Shown here: positions 11,392 through 22,895 of the stretch, piece by piece
How positions within the stretch are numbered: position 1 is the stretch's first letter
How the letters are laid out: each line of letters opens with the position of its first letter
NCBI GenBank assembly: GCA_019448385.1
Contig: JAGTXO010000022.1
Span: forward strand, 69,501 to 133,500
DNA: 64,000 nt
Direction: 5' to 3'
Source of the DNA: Diacronema lutheri
Taxonomy: Eukaryota > Haptophyta > Pavlovophyceae > Pavlovales > Pavlovaceae
The notes under the pieces: model-generated
The model's input: only the letters and a program-made list of their open reading frames with translations
Database searches by the model: none
What the model was told of the DNA's origin: nothing
Made by a program: the position numbers and the translations under genes

Positions 11392-12083
11392 ACCCCCAAA
11401 CCCACCGACCGGGGCGAAAAGTACGTTGTTCGCGGTGCCGGCGCAGTCGATGGGCAGGGGCGGCGGGGCGCGCGGAGCGCGGCCAGCAGAGCGCGAGGGC
11501 GCAGCCGTCGCAAGCGAAGATTTCGTCGTAGAGAAGGCCACGCCGCCGTCGCTCGTGCGGCCGTGCGCGCGCGCCCCGCCACCTCCAAACCCACCGACCG
11601 GGGCGAAAAGTACGTTGTTCGCGGTGCCGGCGCAGTCGATGGGCAGGGGCGGCGGGGCGCGCGGAACGCGGCCATCAGAGCGCGAGGGCGCAGCCGTCGC
11701 AAGCGAAGGTTTCGTCGTAGAGAAGGCCACGCCGCCGTCGCTCGTGCGGCCGTGCGCGCGCGCCCCGCCACCCCCAAACCCACCGACCGGGGCGAAAAGT
11801 ACGTTGTTCGCGGTGCCGGCGCAGTCGATGGGCAGGGGCGGCGGGGCGCGCGGAGCGCGGCCAGCAGAGCGCGAGGGCGCAGCCGTCGCAAGCGAAGGTT
11901 TCGTCGTAGAGAAGGCCACGCCGCCGTCGCTCGTGCGGCCGTGCGCGCGCGCCCCGCCACCCCCAAACCCACCGACCGGGGCGAAAAGTACGTTGTTCGC
12001 GGTGCCGGCGCAGTCGATGGGCAGGGGCGGCGGGGCGCGCGGAGCGCGGCCAGCAGAGCGCGAGGGCGCAGCCTGGATGGCAA
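11392..12083. repeat. 189-bp tandem array, about 3.7 units
   Basis: The block CCCACCGACCGGGG recurs at 11401, 11590, 11779 and 11968, a period of exactly 189 bp (63 codons), with only a handful of differences between units. Because the period is a multiple of three, several frames stay open across the array. The + frame giving NPPTGAKSTLFAVPAQS (to a stop at 12205) and the - frame giving PPPLPIDCAGTANNVLF (ATG 12168) are about equally protein-like, so I do not call a gene. The near-identity of units indicates recent amplification or conversion. Confidence 0.9.
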
Positions 12084-12205
12084 AGGCAGGCGTCGTCAAG
12101 GCAGCCGGCGTTTCGAAGCTGCCGGCCGGCACGGCCGCGCCGGCGCGCGCCGCGCCGACGGGGACCACGGTGCCTCGCAGCTGTTCAAAAGCCTTTGGGG
12201 CGTAG

Positions 12206-12368
12206 CTAGGCAGATCGAGCTTCTATGTGATGATTGAAATTAGGCGCCATATGGCGTAGGTCCTAGGTACGCTTCTTTTGAAAGCCGCAGGTCCGGCCGC
12301 GTGTGACAATGCAATTCACCGCGCCGTCGCCCGGCTCGGCGCGGCCATGTACCGCGCACAGCACCCAA

Positions 12369-12402
<34 letters not shown>

Positions 12403-12479
12403 GAGAGCAGCGCAGGCTACTCTCCTGCCCGCGCGGCCGCTCCCTAACGACCATTTCGGGCGAGTTTTCATCGGCCGCT
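12206..12479. other. Intergenic spacer with 31-nt G tract
   Basis: No gene is seen. The spacer holds a 31-nt G run at 12369-12399. It is downstream of the stop of the minus-strand gene that follows, so it may be transcribed as a C run in that gene's 3' UTR. Confidence 0.6.
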
Positions 12480-15400
12480 TCATCGGCCGCAGACCCGCTG
12501 GCGCCGACTTCCACCGGGCAGCGCGGGCTGCGCTGACCCGAAGGACGCAGCGGTCGGCCTCGCGGGCATCTGCGGCGTTTGTAGCGCGCCGCCGTCGCCA
12601 CAGCCGACGGCTGTGGGGGCCGCCGCCGCCGCCGGTAGGCACCCGCGCGGCGAGGCTGCAAAGCTGTGCTGCTGGAAGAGCAGCCCGGTGACGGCGGGCG
12701 CGCTGCCGCGCTCGCCCATCAAAGCTCGCGGCGTGCCGCCGCCCGCACCGGCGCCGCCGTGCCCCGCCAACGGCTGCGCGGGCGGCGGCATGGCTGCGTA
12801 GCTGCCCTTCCGCGTGCGGTTGAGCACGCCGCCGACCGGCGGCATGCCTGGCCGGCCCACCGAGCTGTCTGAGCAGCACGAGGCGCAGGCGAGCACGGAC
12901 GCCGGAGCGCCCGCGCCCGCGCCGCCCCCAGCCCACGCGGCCCGGCGCGCACTCAGCGCAGCGGCGGCGGCGTGCGACGGCGGGAAGATGGGCGGCGGTC
13001 TCACGCGCTCGTCGCCCAGCTGCTGGCCGGCCGCCGCCAACTCCCGTCGCAGCTGTTGTGGGTGCAACCTCCGGCCCGAGGCCGCATACCCTGGAGCGCC
13101 CGGCGCAGCCGCGCCGGCCGGCGCGCTCTGCACGGCCGCCGCGCGCGCGGCGGTCGGCGGCGCGCGCGCGGCCCACGGAGCCGATGCCGTCGCCGAGGCG
13201 GCGCGCCCCCCGCCCGCGAGCATCGCCGGCGCGAGCAAGACCGGGCCCGCAAAGCCGCCGCCGAGTCCGCGCGGCGATGGCCGCGCGACGGCTGGGCCAA
13301 GAGGTGCGGGTGGCGGTGGCGGTGCCGCGCGCGGCGCGGGTGGCGGTGGCGGCGCGGCGCGCGCGGCGCGTGCGGCAGCCGCGTGCGCGCGCGTCGACGC
13401 ATGCACGCCGCTCGCTGGCGGCGCGCGGTCGACCCGCCCGCCCACGGGCGCAGCGTCCATGCCGTGCGCGGGGCGCGACGCCGCGCCTGACACGCCGGGC
13501 ACGCCGGCGTCGTCCGCGCGCGCCGCGGCGCCGCGCGCGCGCGCGTGCGTGGCGCTCTGCTTTGCGCGGAGCAGCCCGTCTATGCGCGTGAGCGAGTTGA
13601 GAAGCCGCACCTCCTCGGAGCCTGAGGACGCGCGCGCGGCCACGGCCATCGTGGGCCGAACCAGAGGCCTCGCCGAGCCAGCGGGCTCGGCGGGCTCTGT
13701 GGGCGGCGGCGGCGGCCGACGTGACGGCTGCGGCTGCGGCTGCGGCTGCGGCTGCGGCTGCGGCTGCGGCTGCGGCTGCGGCTGCGGCTGCGGCTGCGGC
13801 TGCGGGTAGCGCGGCGGAGGCGTTAACGCATGCTGCGCCGGCGCGCGCCGCGCCGCCTTGGCCGCAGCGCCCGCAGCCTCGTCGCCAATCGGCTGCTCGC
13901 CGCCCCCTCGCGCCCCCGCCCAGCCGCCGCGCCGCGCGGCAATCGCAGCCGACGCGTCGCCGTGCGTGCCCATGAGGCGCATCACCTGCGAGGCGGTGAG
14001 GCTCGCGTGCTCGGCAACGGCCTCCGCATACAAGAAGTGGCGCGTCGACATGCGCACCTCTCGGTCGTCGGCGCGCGACGCGCCGTCCATGCGGTCGCGC
14101 GAGGCCGCCGCCTTGGCCGACGCCGACGCCGCAGGCGCCCCGCGCCCGTCGCAGGCGCGGGGCCGCACGCCCTCGCGCGGCGCGTGCGGCATGCCGACGC
14201 CTTGATTGCCGTCGGCTGCCTGGCCGAGGGCCAGCAGGGCGCGGTCCAATCTTCCCTCATGGGAGCCGCCAAGCCCAAGCCAGCCCGCGTCGGCCGCGTC
14301 GGCCGCCGCGTCGGCGCCCGTGGCAGCGTCGGCGTCGGCAGCGTGCTCGCGCTCGGACCTGTCCGAACTCTCATCCGTTGAGTCCGAGTCGCTCTCGGAA
14401 CCCGCCGACGACTGCGCCGCGGGTGCGCCATGCGCGCGCGCGCGCGCGCGCGTGCGCGTGCGCGCCGGCGCCGGCGCGTCCGCAGCCGCCAGGCGTGCGA
14501 CCACTTTTTGATATGTCGCCGCAAGCGCTTCGGAACCGAGGCCGGAGATGAGCGCGCTGGCGTGGCGCGCGCCGTTGGGGCACGGGCCCGTCGGCATCCC
14601 TGTGTCCAGGTCGAGCGAGCGCAGCAGCGCGGCGATGCGCTCGTCGGCCGCGTCCGCGCAGCCGTCGGCAACGGGCGCACGGTCGGCGCGCGTTGCCCGC
14701 ACGTCCGCGGCAGCCGCCTTCGACGCGCCTTCGGCGCATGCGAAGCGGGCATGGTCTGTCGGTCCAGTAGCCTGCGCACGTCCTCGCGACATCACGCTCT
14801 CGCCGCTGCCGTGCGCGTGCGCTGGCGCTGGCGCCGGCGCCGGCGCGTGCGCCGCGCTGCAGCTGCAGCTGCAGCTACTCTGAGCGTGCGCGGCTGGCTC
14901 GCACACGCTCGCACCGGCGAGCGCCACGCCGTCGGCGCTGGGCGCTGGGCGCGGCGTGTGGTCGCGCGCAAGCTCGGTGCGGAGCGCGGCCGCCGCAGCC
15001 GCGGCCGCAGCGCGCCACGCGTCGGCGGCCTCGGGAGGCGCGCACGCGCCAGGCGGGGCGTCGCCGCGCACCGCCGCGCGCGGCTGCAAGGGCGGCTGCG
15101 AGGCGCGCGTGCGCTCGGCTGCGCCGGGCGAGCTCGAGCAGGGCGGCGCTCCGAGGGGTGCGCGTGTGTCTACGCCCGAATACGCCTCGAGTATGCCGCT
15201 CGCCGCGCCGCCCGTTGCGCGGTCGTCGTCGCACGGAGGCTCGTAACGCGCGGGCGCGCACGCAGCCACTGGCTGCGCGGCGGAGCGTGGCGCATCGAAG
15301 GCGAGGTGCGCGGGGTGCGCGACAAAGGCAGGCACGAGCGCCACTGCGGCCGAGCAACAGCCGCCGTCGCCGTGCACGCCGGCGTGCGCGCCGCTGCTGA

Positions 15401-15806
15401 CTGCGCCGGTGCGGATGTTTTGCGAGAGCGCGGCGAGCTTCGAGCGGTGCGCGGCGAGCGCCTCGCGCCGCTGCCGCTCCGTCGCCTCGGCGAGGACGGC
15501 CTGGACGCGCGAGATGCGGCGGCGGCGCGCATCCGTCTCGCGTCGCAGCTGCGCGTGCCGCTCGTCAAAGTCCGCGCCTTGGCGCGACGCGACGAGCGCC
15601 GCCTGGTAGCTGCCGCCGCCCGCGCCGACGGGCGTCGACTGCGCGCCGCCCGACCGCGCCGAGTCAGTGGAGGCGTACGAGCCGACGGCGGCGGCGGTGC
15701 GTGCGGGCTGTGGCAGCGCGAGCTTGCGCGACGCCGCGTCCGCCGCCGGCGGCCGATAGTTGAGCGCCGCGAAGTTCACCTGAAGCGGCGCAGGGGCGCA
15801 CACCAT
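12480..15806 (-). CDS. Large low-complexity protein, function unknown
   Basis: One exon of 1109 codons from ATG 15806 to the stop at 12480. Residues 55-115 form a charged coiled-coil segment (ERHAQLRRETDARRRRISRV and on). A conserved-looking helix follows mid-protein (IAALLRSLDLDTGM, then SGLGSEALAATYQKVVARLA). Near 14000-14100 lies a short helical domain (RHFLYAEAVAEHASLTASQV, MRLMGTHGDASAAIA) resembling a UBA-like three-helix fold. The rest is Ala/Pro/Gly-rich, including a Pro-Gln repeat. It is divergent from the UTP13 gene with only 59 bp between the two start codons, so they share a promoter. I do not recognise the family; a regulatory or scaffold role is possible. Confidence 0.65.
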   Translation of the reverse strand: MVCAPAPLQVNFAALNYRPPAADAASRKLALPQPARTAAAVGSYASTDSARSGGAQSTPVGAGGGSYQAALVASRQGADFDERHAQLRRETDARRRRISRVQAVLAEATERQRREALAAHRSKLAALSQNIRTGAVSSGAHAGVHGDGGCCSAAVALVPAFVAHPAHLAFDAPRSAAQPVAACAPARYEPPCDDDRATGGAASGILEAYSGVDTRAPLGAPPCSSSPGAAERTRASQPPLQPRAAVRGDAPPGACAPPEAADAWRAAAAAAAAALRTELARDHTPRPAPSADGVALAGASVCEPAAHAQSSCSCSCSAAHAPAPAPAPAHAHGSGESVMSRGRAQATGPTDHARFACAEGASKAAAADVRATRADRAPVADGCADAADERIAALLRSLDLDTGMPTGPCPNGARHASALISGLGSEALAATYQKVVARLAAADAPAPARTRTRARARAHGAPAAQSSAGSESDSDSTDESSDRSEREHAADADAATGADAAADAADAGWLGLGGSHEGRLDRALLALGQAADGNQGVGMPHAPREGVRPRACDGRGAPAASASAKAAASRDRMDGASRADDREVRMSTRHFLYAEAVAEHASLTASQVMRLMGTHGDASAAIAARRGGWAGARGGGEQPIGDEAAGAAAKAARRAPAQHALTPPPRYPQPQPQPQPQPQPQPQPQPQPQPQPQPSRRPPPPPTEPAEPAGSARPLVRPTMAVAARASSGSEEVRLLNSLTRIDGLLRAKQSATHARARGAAARADDAGVPGVSGAASRPAHGMDAAPVGGRVDRAPPASGVHASTRAHAAAARAARAAPPPPPAPRAAPPPPPAPLGPAVARPSPRGLGGGFAGPVLLAPAMLAGGGRAASATASAPWAARAPPTAARAAAVQSAPAGAAAPGAPGYAASGRRLHPQQLRRELAAAGQQLGDERVRPPPIFPPSHAAAAALSARRAAWAGGGAGAGAPASVLACASCCSDSSVGRPGMPPVGGVLNRTRKGSYAAMPPPAQPLAGHGGAGAGGGTPRALMGERGSAPAVTGLLFQQHSFAASPRGCLPAAAAAPTAVGCGDGGALQTPQMPARPTAASFGSAQPALPGGSRRQRVCGR
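13726..13805 (-). repeat. Hexanucleotide repeat coding (Pro-Gln)n
   Basis: About 13 copies of a 6-bp unit (GGCTGC on the + strand) encode a Pro-Gln dipeptide run in the minus-strand gene. It is in frame and near perfect, hence likely variable in length between strains. Confidence 0.92.
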
Positions 15807-15865
15807 CCCTGTGCTTTGAAAACTGCCCAACGGGCGCCCTTTTTGGAAAAGGCGGCCCCGTCGCC
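15807..15865. promoter_or_regulatory. 59-bp divergent promoter
   Basis: The only DNA between the ATG of the minus-strand gene (15806) and the ATG of UTP13 (15866). It contains an A/T-rich patch (CTTTTTGGAAAAG) in otherwise GC-rich sequence. No TATA box is seen. Confidence 0.6.
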
Positions 15866-19126
<3,261 letters not shown>

Positions 19127-19246
19127 CCCTCCTGGGATCCCCACTTGTTCAAGCGGCATCCGCTCACACCCCGTCTCCTCCCGGCCCGCTCACGCGCTTG
19201 CAGGCTGCTGCAGGGCATCTCGCATTTTAAACTGACGTTGCATTCC

Positions 19247-20038
19247 ATGGCCGCCCTTGCGCCCCAGCCGGGGCTGCCCACAGCCCAGCCCGCGCTCGGA
19301 GGCCGCGCTGCTCCAGCCGCGGGCGCGATCGGCGTGGAGCACGAGGCAGACGCTGCTTTCGCGGCCGAGCCGCGCGTCGATCGGCGGCCGGCGACGCTGA
19401 GCCGTGCGGTCCTGCTCGGTGGAGACGACGACGATGATGACGCGCAGTGGACCCAAGGCCCCGTGCCGGTGCGCACGCGCGGCGGGCGGGCGGCGTACGG
19501 TGACGCTGGCGACGAGGCCGTGGACGGCGTCGACGACGTGCCGGAGCGCGAGCCGGTGCTTGGCGAGGGCGACGACGACGATGATGGCGCGGACGCTGCT
19601 GCTGACGGCGAGGAGGGCGGCGAGGACGGCGATGCAGATGACGGCGAGGGCTTTGCGATGCTCGGTGGCGGGCTCGGCGACGGCGATGGCGACGAGGACG
19701 AGGCGCGGCTCGATGCGCTGCTTGACACTGCAAATGGCGCGCGCGAAAATGGCGGAGCGAGCGGCATTCGCGGCGGCACGAAGGCAAAGGCGGCGCTCGG
19801 TGGCAAGGGCCGCAAGGGCAAGCCGGGCGGCCCAAGCGGCAAGGGCCGGCAGGCGAATGGCTCCACGCCGCTGGCACGGGGGCGCGACGGCCGCGAGCCC
19901 GCGTCCGCGCGTGCAAAGGGCGGCAGCGCGCGCGGTGCAAGGCCGCCGCGCACCGAGCGGCCGGCGGAGGGCAAGAAGCGACCGCGTGCGCTGAGCGAGG
20001 GCTATATAGGGCGCGGTCCGGGCTGGTCCGGCCAGTAG
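19247..20038 (+). CDS. Acidic then basic low-complexity protein
   Basis: 263 residues from ATG 19247, chosen because it is the first ATG and sits in a favourable context (TTCCATGGCC); the open frame extends upstream without one. The N-terminal two thirds are Asp/Glu-rich (GGDDDDDDAQW, GEGDDDDDGADA). The C-terminal third is Lys/Arg/Gly-rich with several basic clusters (AEGKKRPRAL) fit for nuclear or nucleolar import and nucleic-acid or histone contact. That bipartite charge layout is seen in histone chaperone-like and ribosome-biogenesis proteins, but no domain is recognised. It lies 120 bp downstream of UTP13 on the same strand. Confidence 0.6.
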   Translation: MAALAPQPGLPTAQPALGGRAAPAAGAIGVEHEADAAFAAEPRVDRRPATLSRAVLLGGDDDDDDAQWTQGPVPVRTRGGRAAYGDAGDEAVDGVDDVPEREPVLGEGDDDDDGADAAADGEEGGEDGDADDGEGFAMLGGGLGDGDGDEDEARLDALLDTANGARENGGASGIRGGTKAKAALGGKGRKGKPGGPSGKGRQANGSTPLARGRDGREPASARAKGGSARGARPPRTERPAEGKKRPRALSEGYIGRGPGWSGQ

Positions 20039-20048
20039 GGGGCTGAGA

Positions 20049-20066
20049 GTACGACCCGGGTCGTAC
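20049..20066. terminator. 18-bp perfect palindrome after a stop codon
   Basis: GTACGACCCGGGTCGTAC starts 11 bp after the stop of the preceding gene. The same ACGACCC/GGGTCGT arms recur at 56877-56894 at another gene end. A role in 3' end formation is inferred from position only. Confidence 0.4.
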
Positions 20067-20413
20067 AATCAAGGGTTAAAAGCCAGCCAATGAGCGCTCG
20101 AGGGGTCGGGGCGAGGCTTATGACGAGCCTAGGACCGACACCCCCCTCCTGACCGGCCGATTTTGAGTAGAATTCGGGGTCGAGCGGGCGCGGCGGAAGG
20201 AGGGCCCGAGCCGGGCCGACGGAGGGTCCGACCCCGGAATGCGGGCGACCGGAAGGGCTTGGGTGATTGACGCCCAGTAGAATAGAATGGCGGATTCCGG
20301 GGGGGATCGCAACTGGCATCGCGCAAGCTGAGGCCCTCTGACTGACCGGACCGCGCCGAGTGCGCGTGCACCCCGTGGAGGGCGCGGCCAGTCGGACACT
20401 CTTCGCGACTGAG
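20067..20413. other. Non-coding spacer
   Basis: No convincing frame or RNA gene. It is slightly AT-richer than its neighbours, with two related blocks around AGTAGAATTC and CAGTAGAATAGAATGG that may be an old duplication. Confidence 0.4.
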
Positions 20414-20721
20414 CTAGCCGCGGCATACCGTGCGCTGCGCCGGCGCGCTACTTGCCGTTGGCCGAGCTGCGGGTGTTGCGCACGGCCGTGTTGCGCAGCC
20501 AGCGCCTCGATGCGCCGGTGGCCGGAACCTTGGCGCGCTTTGACTAAGCGACCTCGGCCTGCACAGACTCGAACGCGTGCGTGAACTCGAGGCGTTGCAG
20601 GTGGCGAGCACGTGAGTTCGCGTAGGAGGTCTCGTACTCGGTGGCCTGGCCGTCGACCGACGAGAGCTTGGGCGAGTTCGGCGGCACGTTGGCTCACTTG
20701 GGCTCGGTGCGCGGCTCTGCC

Positions 20722-20754
<33 letters not shown>

Positions 20755-21690
20755 CTTCGGACTCGCTGCCCGGCTCTGCCTGTGCGGGCGCGATGCACTC
20801 GGACTCGATGCCCGGCTCTGCCTTCGTGGGCGCGGTCGCGGGCACGGGCGCGCCCTCGACCCCGTCGCGGTTGAAGACATCGAACTCGACGCACACGCCG
20901 TGGTCCTTGTAGTCGGTGACCTCGCTGTCGTTCGCGTAAACCTCGGGCGAACTCGCAACGAGCGACGACATCTCGGCGTGGAGCCAGCACATCTCATGCT
21001 GCACCGCGTGTTCAGGTTCTCGAGCGCTCCGTTGAAAGAGTCACTCTCACCGAGGCGCTCGCTGCACCACACCAGATAGCCATCGAGCTTGTGAGCGTGC
21101 TCGTGCGCCCGTGCGAGGTCCTTGAGGAGCGCGTCGGCGCGCGCGCACATGCCGTCGCATGATTTGGCCGGTGTCATGCTGTGCTTCCAAGGCCTGGTGC
21201 TCGGCGTTGAGCGCGTCGTGATCCATGCGAACGAGCTGCAACCAGCTGCAGCAGCCGCGCGACGCCGCGGTCGCCGACGATGCGCTGGAGCATGTGGCCC
21301 ATGAGGTGCGCGCGGCACGTGGCGAGCGCGACATTCTTGCGCAGCAGCGCGAGGATCCGGGCGCCGCGGACGAGCCGGCCCATGCACTTGAGCGCGTAGA
21401 TTCGGCCGCACATGCACGCGCCGACGACCGAGTCGGCGGGCCCGCCGTCGAGCCAAACGTTGGCCTCGGCCGCATCGCGGCGGCGGGCGACACGCCGCAG
21501 GATGCGCACGCGGTAGTGCCGGTCGACGAGCAGCTCGTCGCCGAAGATCTCGTCGGGCAGCAGCTCGGAGACGTTCTGGGGGTACATGTTGTGCGAGCGT
21601 GCACGCGACGAGATCTCGTCGGGCGTGCCGTCCGTTCGTTCAGAGCAGAGCGCGTCGGACCGGCAGACAGACGATGCAGCGCGCGAAGGC
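20414..21690 (-). pseudogene. Decayed gene of unknown family
   Basis: On the minus strand, protein-like segments follow one another in different frames: LLPDEIFGDELLVDRHYRVR, then MCGRIYALKCMGRLVRGARI, then a charged helical segment, then KLDGYLVWCSERLGESDSF, then YKDHGVCVEFDVFNRDGVEG, followed by repeats of Ala-Pro-Ser-Glu. About three breaks separate them, with no plausible introns between, so this is a broken gene. The segments share no similarity with the neighbouring host genes that I can see. Origin (host or element) unknown. Confidence 0.5.
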
Positions 21691-22015
21691 ACCTGCAGCG
21701 CGCGGCGTGGCCTCGCGTGCCGTCACGAAGCCGCCTGCGCGCACTGCGGAGGCGGCGAGCGCGACGAGGGCGGGCGCGGACGAGGTGCTGAGCGGCGTCA
21801 CGTACGCGCCCTCGCCCGCCGAGCTCGACGCCGCGGCGCTGACGATGCGCGCGGCGTACCACACCGACCGCCCCTGAGACGATGCGCGGCGCCTGCGGAG
21901 GACTGGTCCGTTGGCGCGCAAACCGTGGGCGAAAGGGCGCGAAGCCAACGGCCGTCCGCGCACGTTCAAACGCGCGCATACGGGTGGCTTCCTCCCACCT
22001 TCGGCGCCGCTTTTC
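21691..22015. other. Spacer before the fold-back element
   Basis: No gene supported. Open frames exist on both strands but lack protein-like composition. Confidence 0.4.
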
Positions 22016-22307
22016 AAAAGGGTGTAGGGTGTAGGGTGTCGGATGCAAAACAAGCCCTCCCCACATTTGGGCCCGACGTCATTCCTTCTTCGAAGCCGTG
22101 ACGTTACTCACATACGAGTACTTTTACTTAGTGTAGGATGGATCTATTCTCTAAGTATTTACATAGTGTAGGGTGTAGGATAAGTACGGTCATGAAAGTC
22201 CCATAGGGGGAGAAGGAATGACGCTGTGACGAAAGAAGGAATGACGTCGGGCCCAAATGTGGGGAGGGCTTGTTTTGCATCCTACACCCTACACCCTACA
22301 CCCTTTT
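22016..22307. repeat. Fold-back element with 75-bp inverted arms
   Basis: 22016-22090 and 22233-22307 are inverted copies with one mismatch, separated by 142 nt of AT-rich DNA. The outer parts of the arms are built of TGTAGGG-like heptamers (three in a row), and the spacer repeats GTGTAGG motifs again. Weaker complementarity continues outward over the GGCGCCGC flanks. No coding capacity. It looks like a MITE or fold-back element; near-identity of arms indicates youth or selection for the structure. Confidence 0.9.
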
Positions 22308-22417
22308 AGAAAGCGGCGGCGCCTCAGAGCATGGCGCCCGCCCGCTCGAGCCGGACCTCTGCGCAGCCGGACTCGCCCCGCCCCGGGCTGCTCTGGCTGG
22401 GCGACGTCGTGCGCGCC

Positions 22418-22702
22418 TCAGAACGCCGCGCTCGCCACGCGCACGTAGCCCTCGTCCGGGTCCGGCTCGGGCGCCGCGTCGCGCACCGAGCGCGACGCGG
22501 CCTCGACGCTTGGCGTTTCGGCACGCGAGGCGACGGATGCCTCGTCCGGCCGGCCCCACGGCAGCTGCAGCTCGAGCTGGCGCTGGATGATGCGCGGCGT
22601 CGCCACGCGCCCGTGCTGCACCTCGCGACGTCGCGCGCGCACGTAGAGCACGATCGCCACCGAGCCGCTGAGGCCCATCATCGCGCCGAGCAGCACCGAC
22701 AT
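22418..22702 (-). CDS. Small single-pass membrane protein
   Basis: 94 residues from ATG 22702. Residues 2-21 (VLLGAMMGLSGSVAIVLYV within this span) form one membrane segment, followed by a positively charged stop (RARRREVQ) and a soluble acidic tail ending YVRVASAAF. The positive-inside rule places the tail in the cytosol. It is divergent from the virus-like gene that starts at 22896. No family is recognised; size and composition fit a genuine small gene rather than a shadow. Confidence 0.6.
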   Translation of the reverse strand: MSVLLGAMMGLSGSVAIVLYVRARRREVQHGRVATPRIIQRQLELQLPWGRPDEASVASRAETPSVEAASRSVRDAAPEPDPDEGYVRVASAAF

Positions 22703-22895
22703 TGTGGTCTCCTTGTCTGCTTGGGCGCGAACGGAAAACGCGCGAAGGGTGGCGACGAAGATCGTTGGGTTGGGTTGGCCACCGGCTCCCGAGGGTTGCT
22801 TGTGGCGCTCGACTGACCGTTGGCCCAGCTTTTTTTTTTCTCGAACCCACTGTGGAGCCGCCTGCAGCGCTCATGATCTCCCGCGCAAAACGACC

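Noticed and set aside
11392-12083. CRISPR-like array
   Set aside because: Units are 189 bp and almost wholly identical, with no alternation of short repeats and unique spacers; the genome is eukaryotic.
22016-22307. Interstitial telomere
   Set aside because: Only about three consecutive TGTAGGG units per arm, placed within a symmetric fold-back; more simply a small mobile element.
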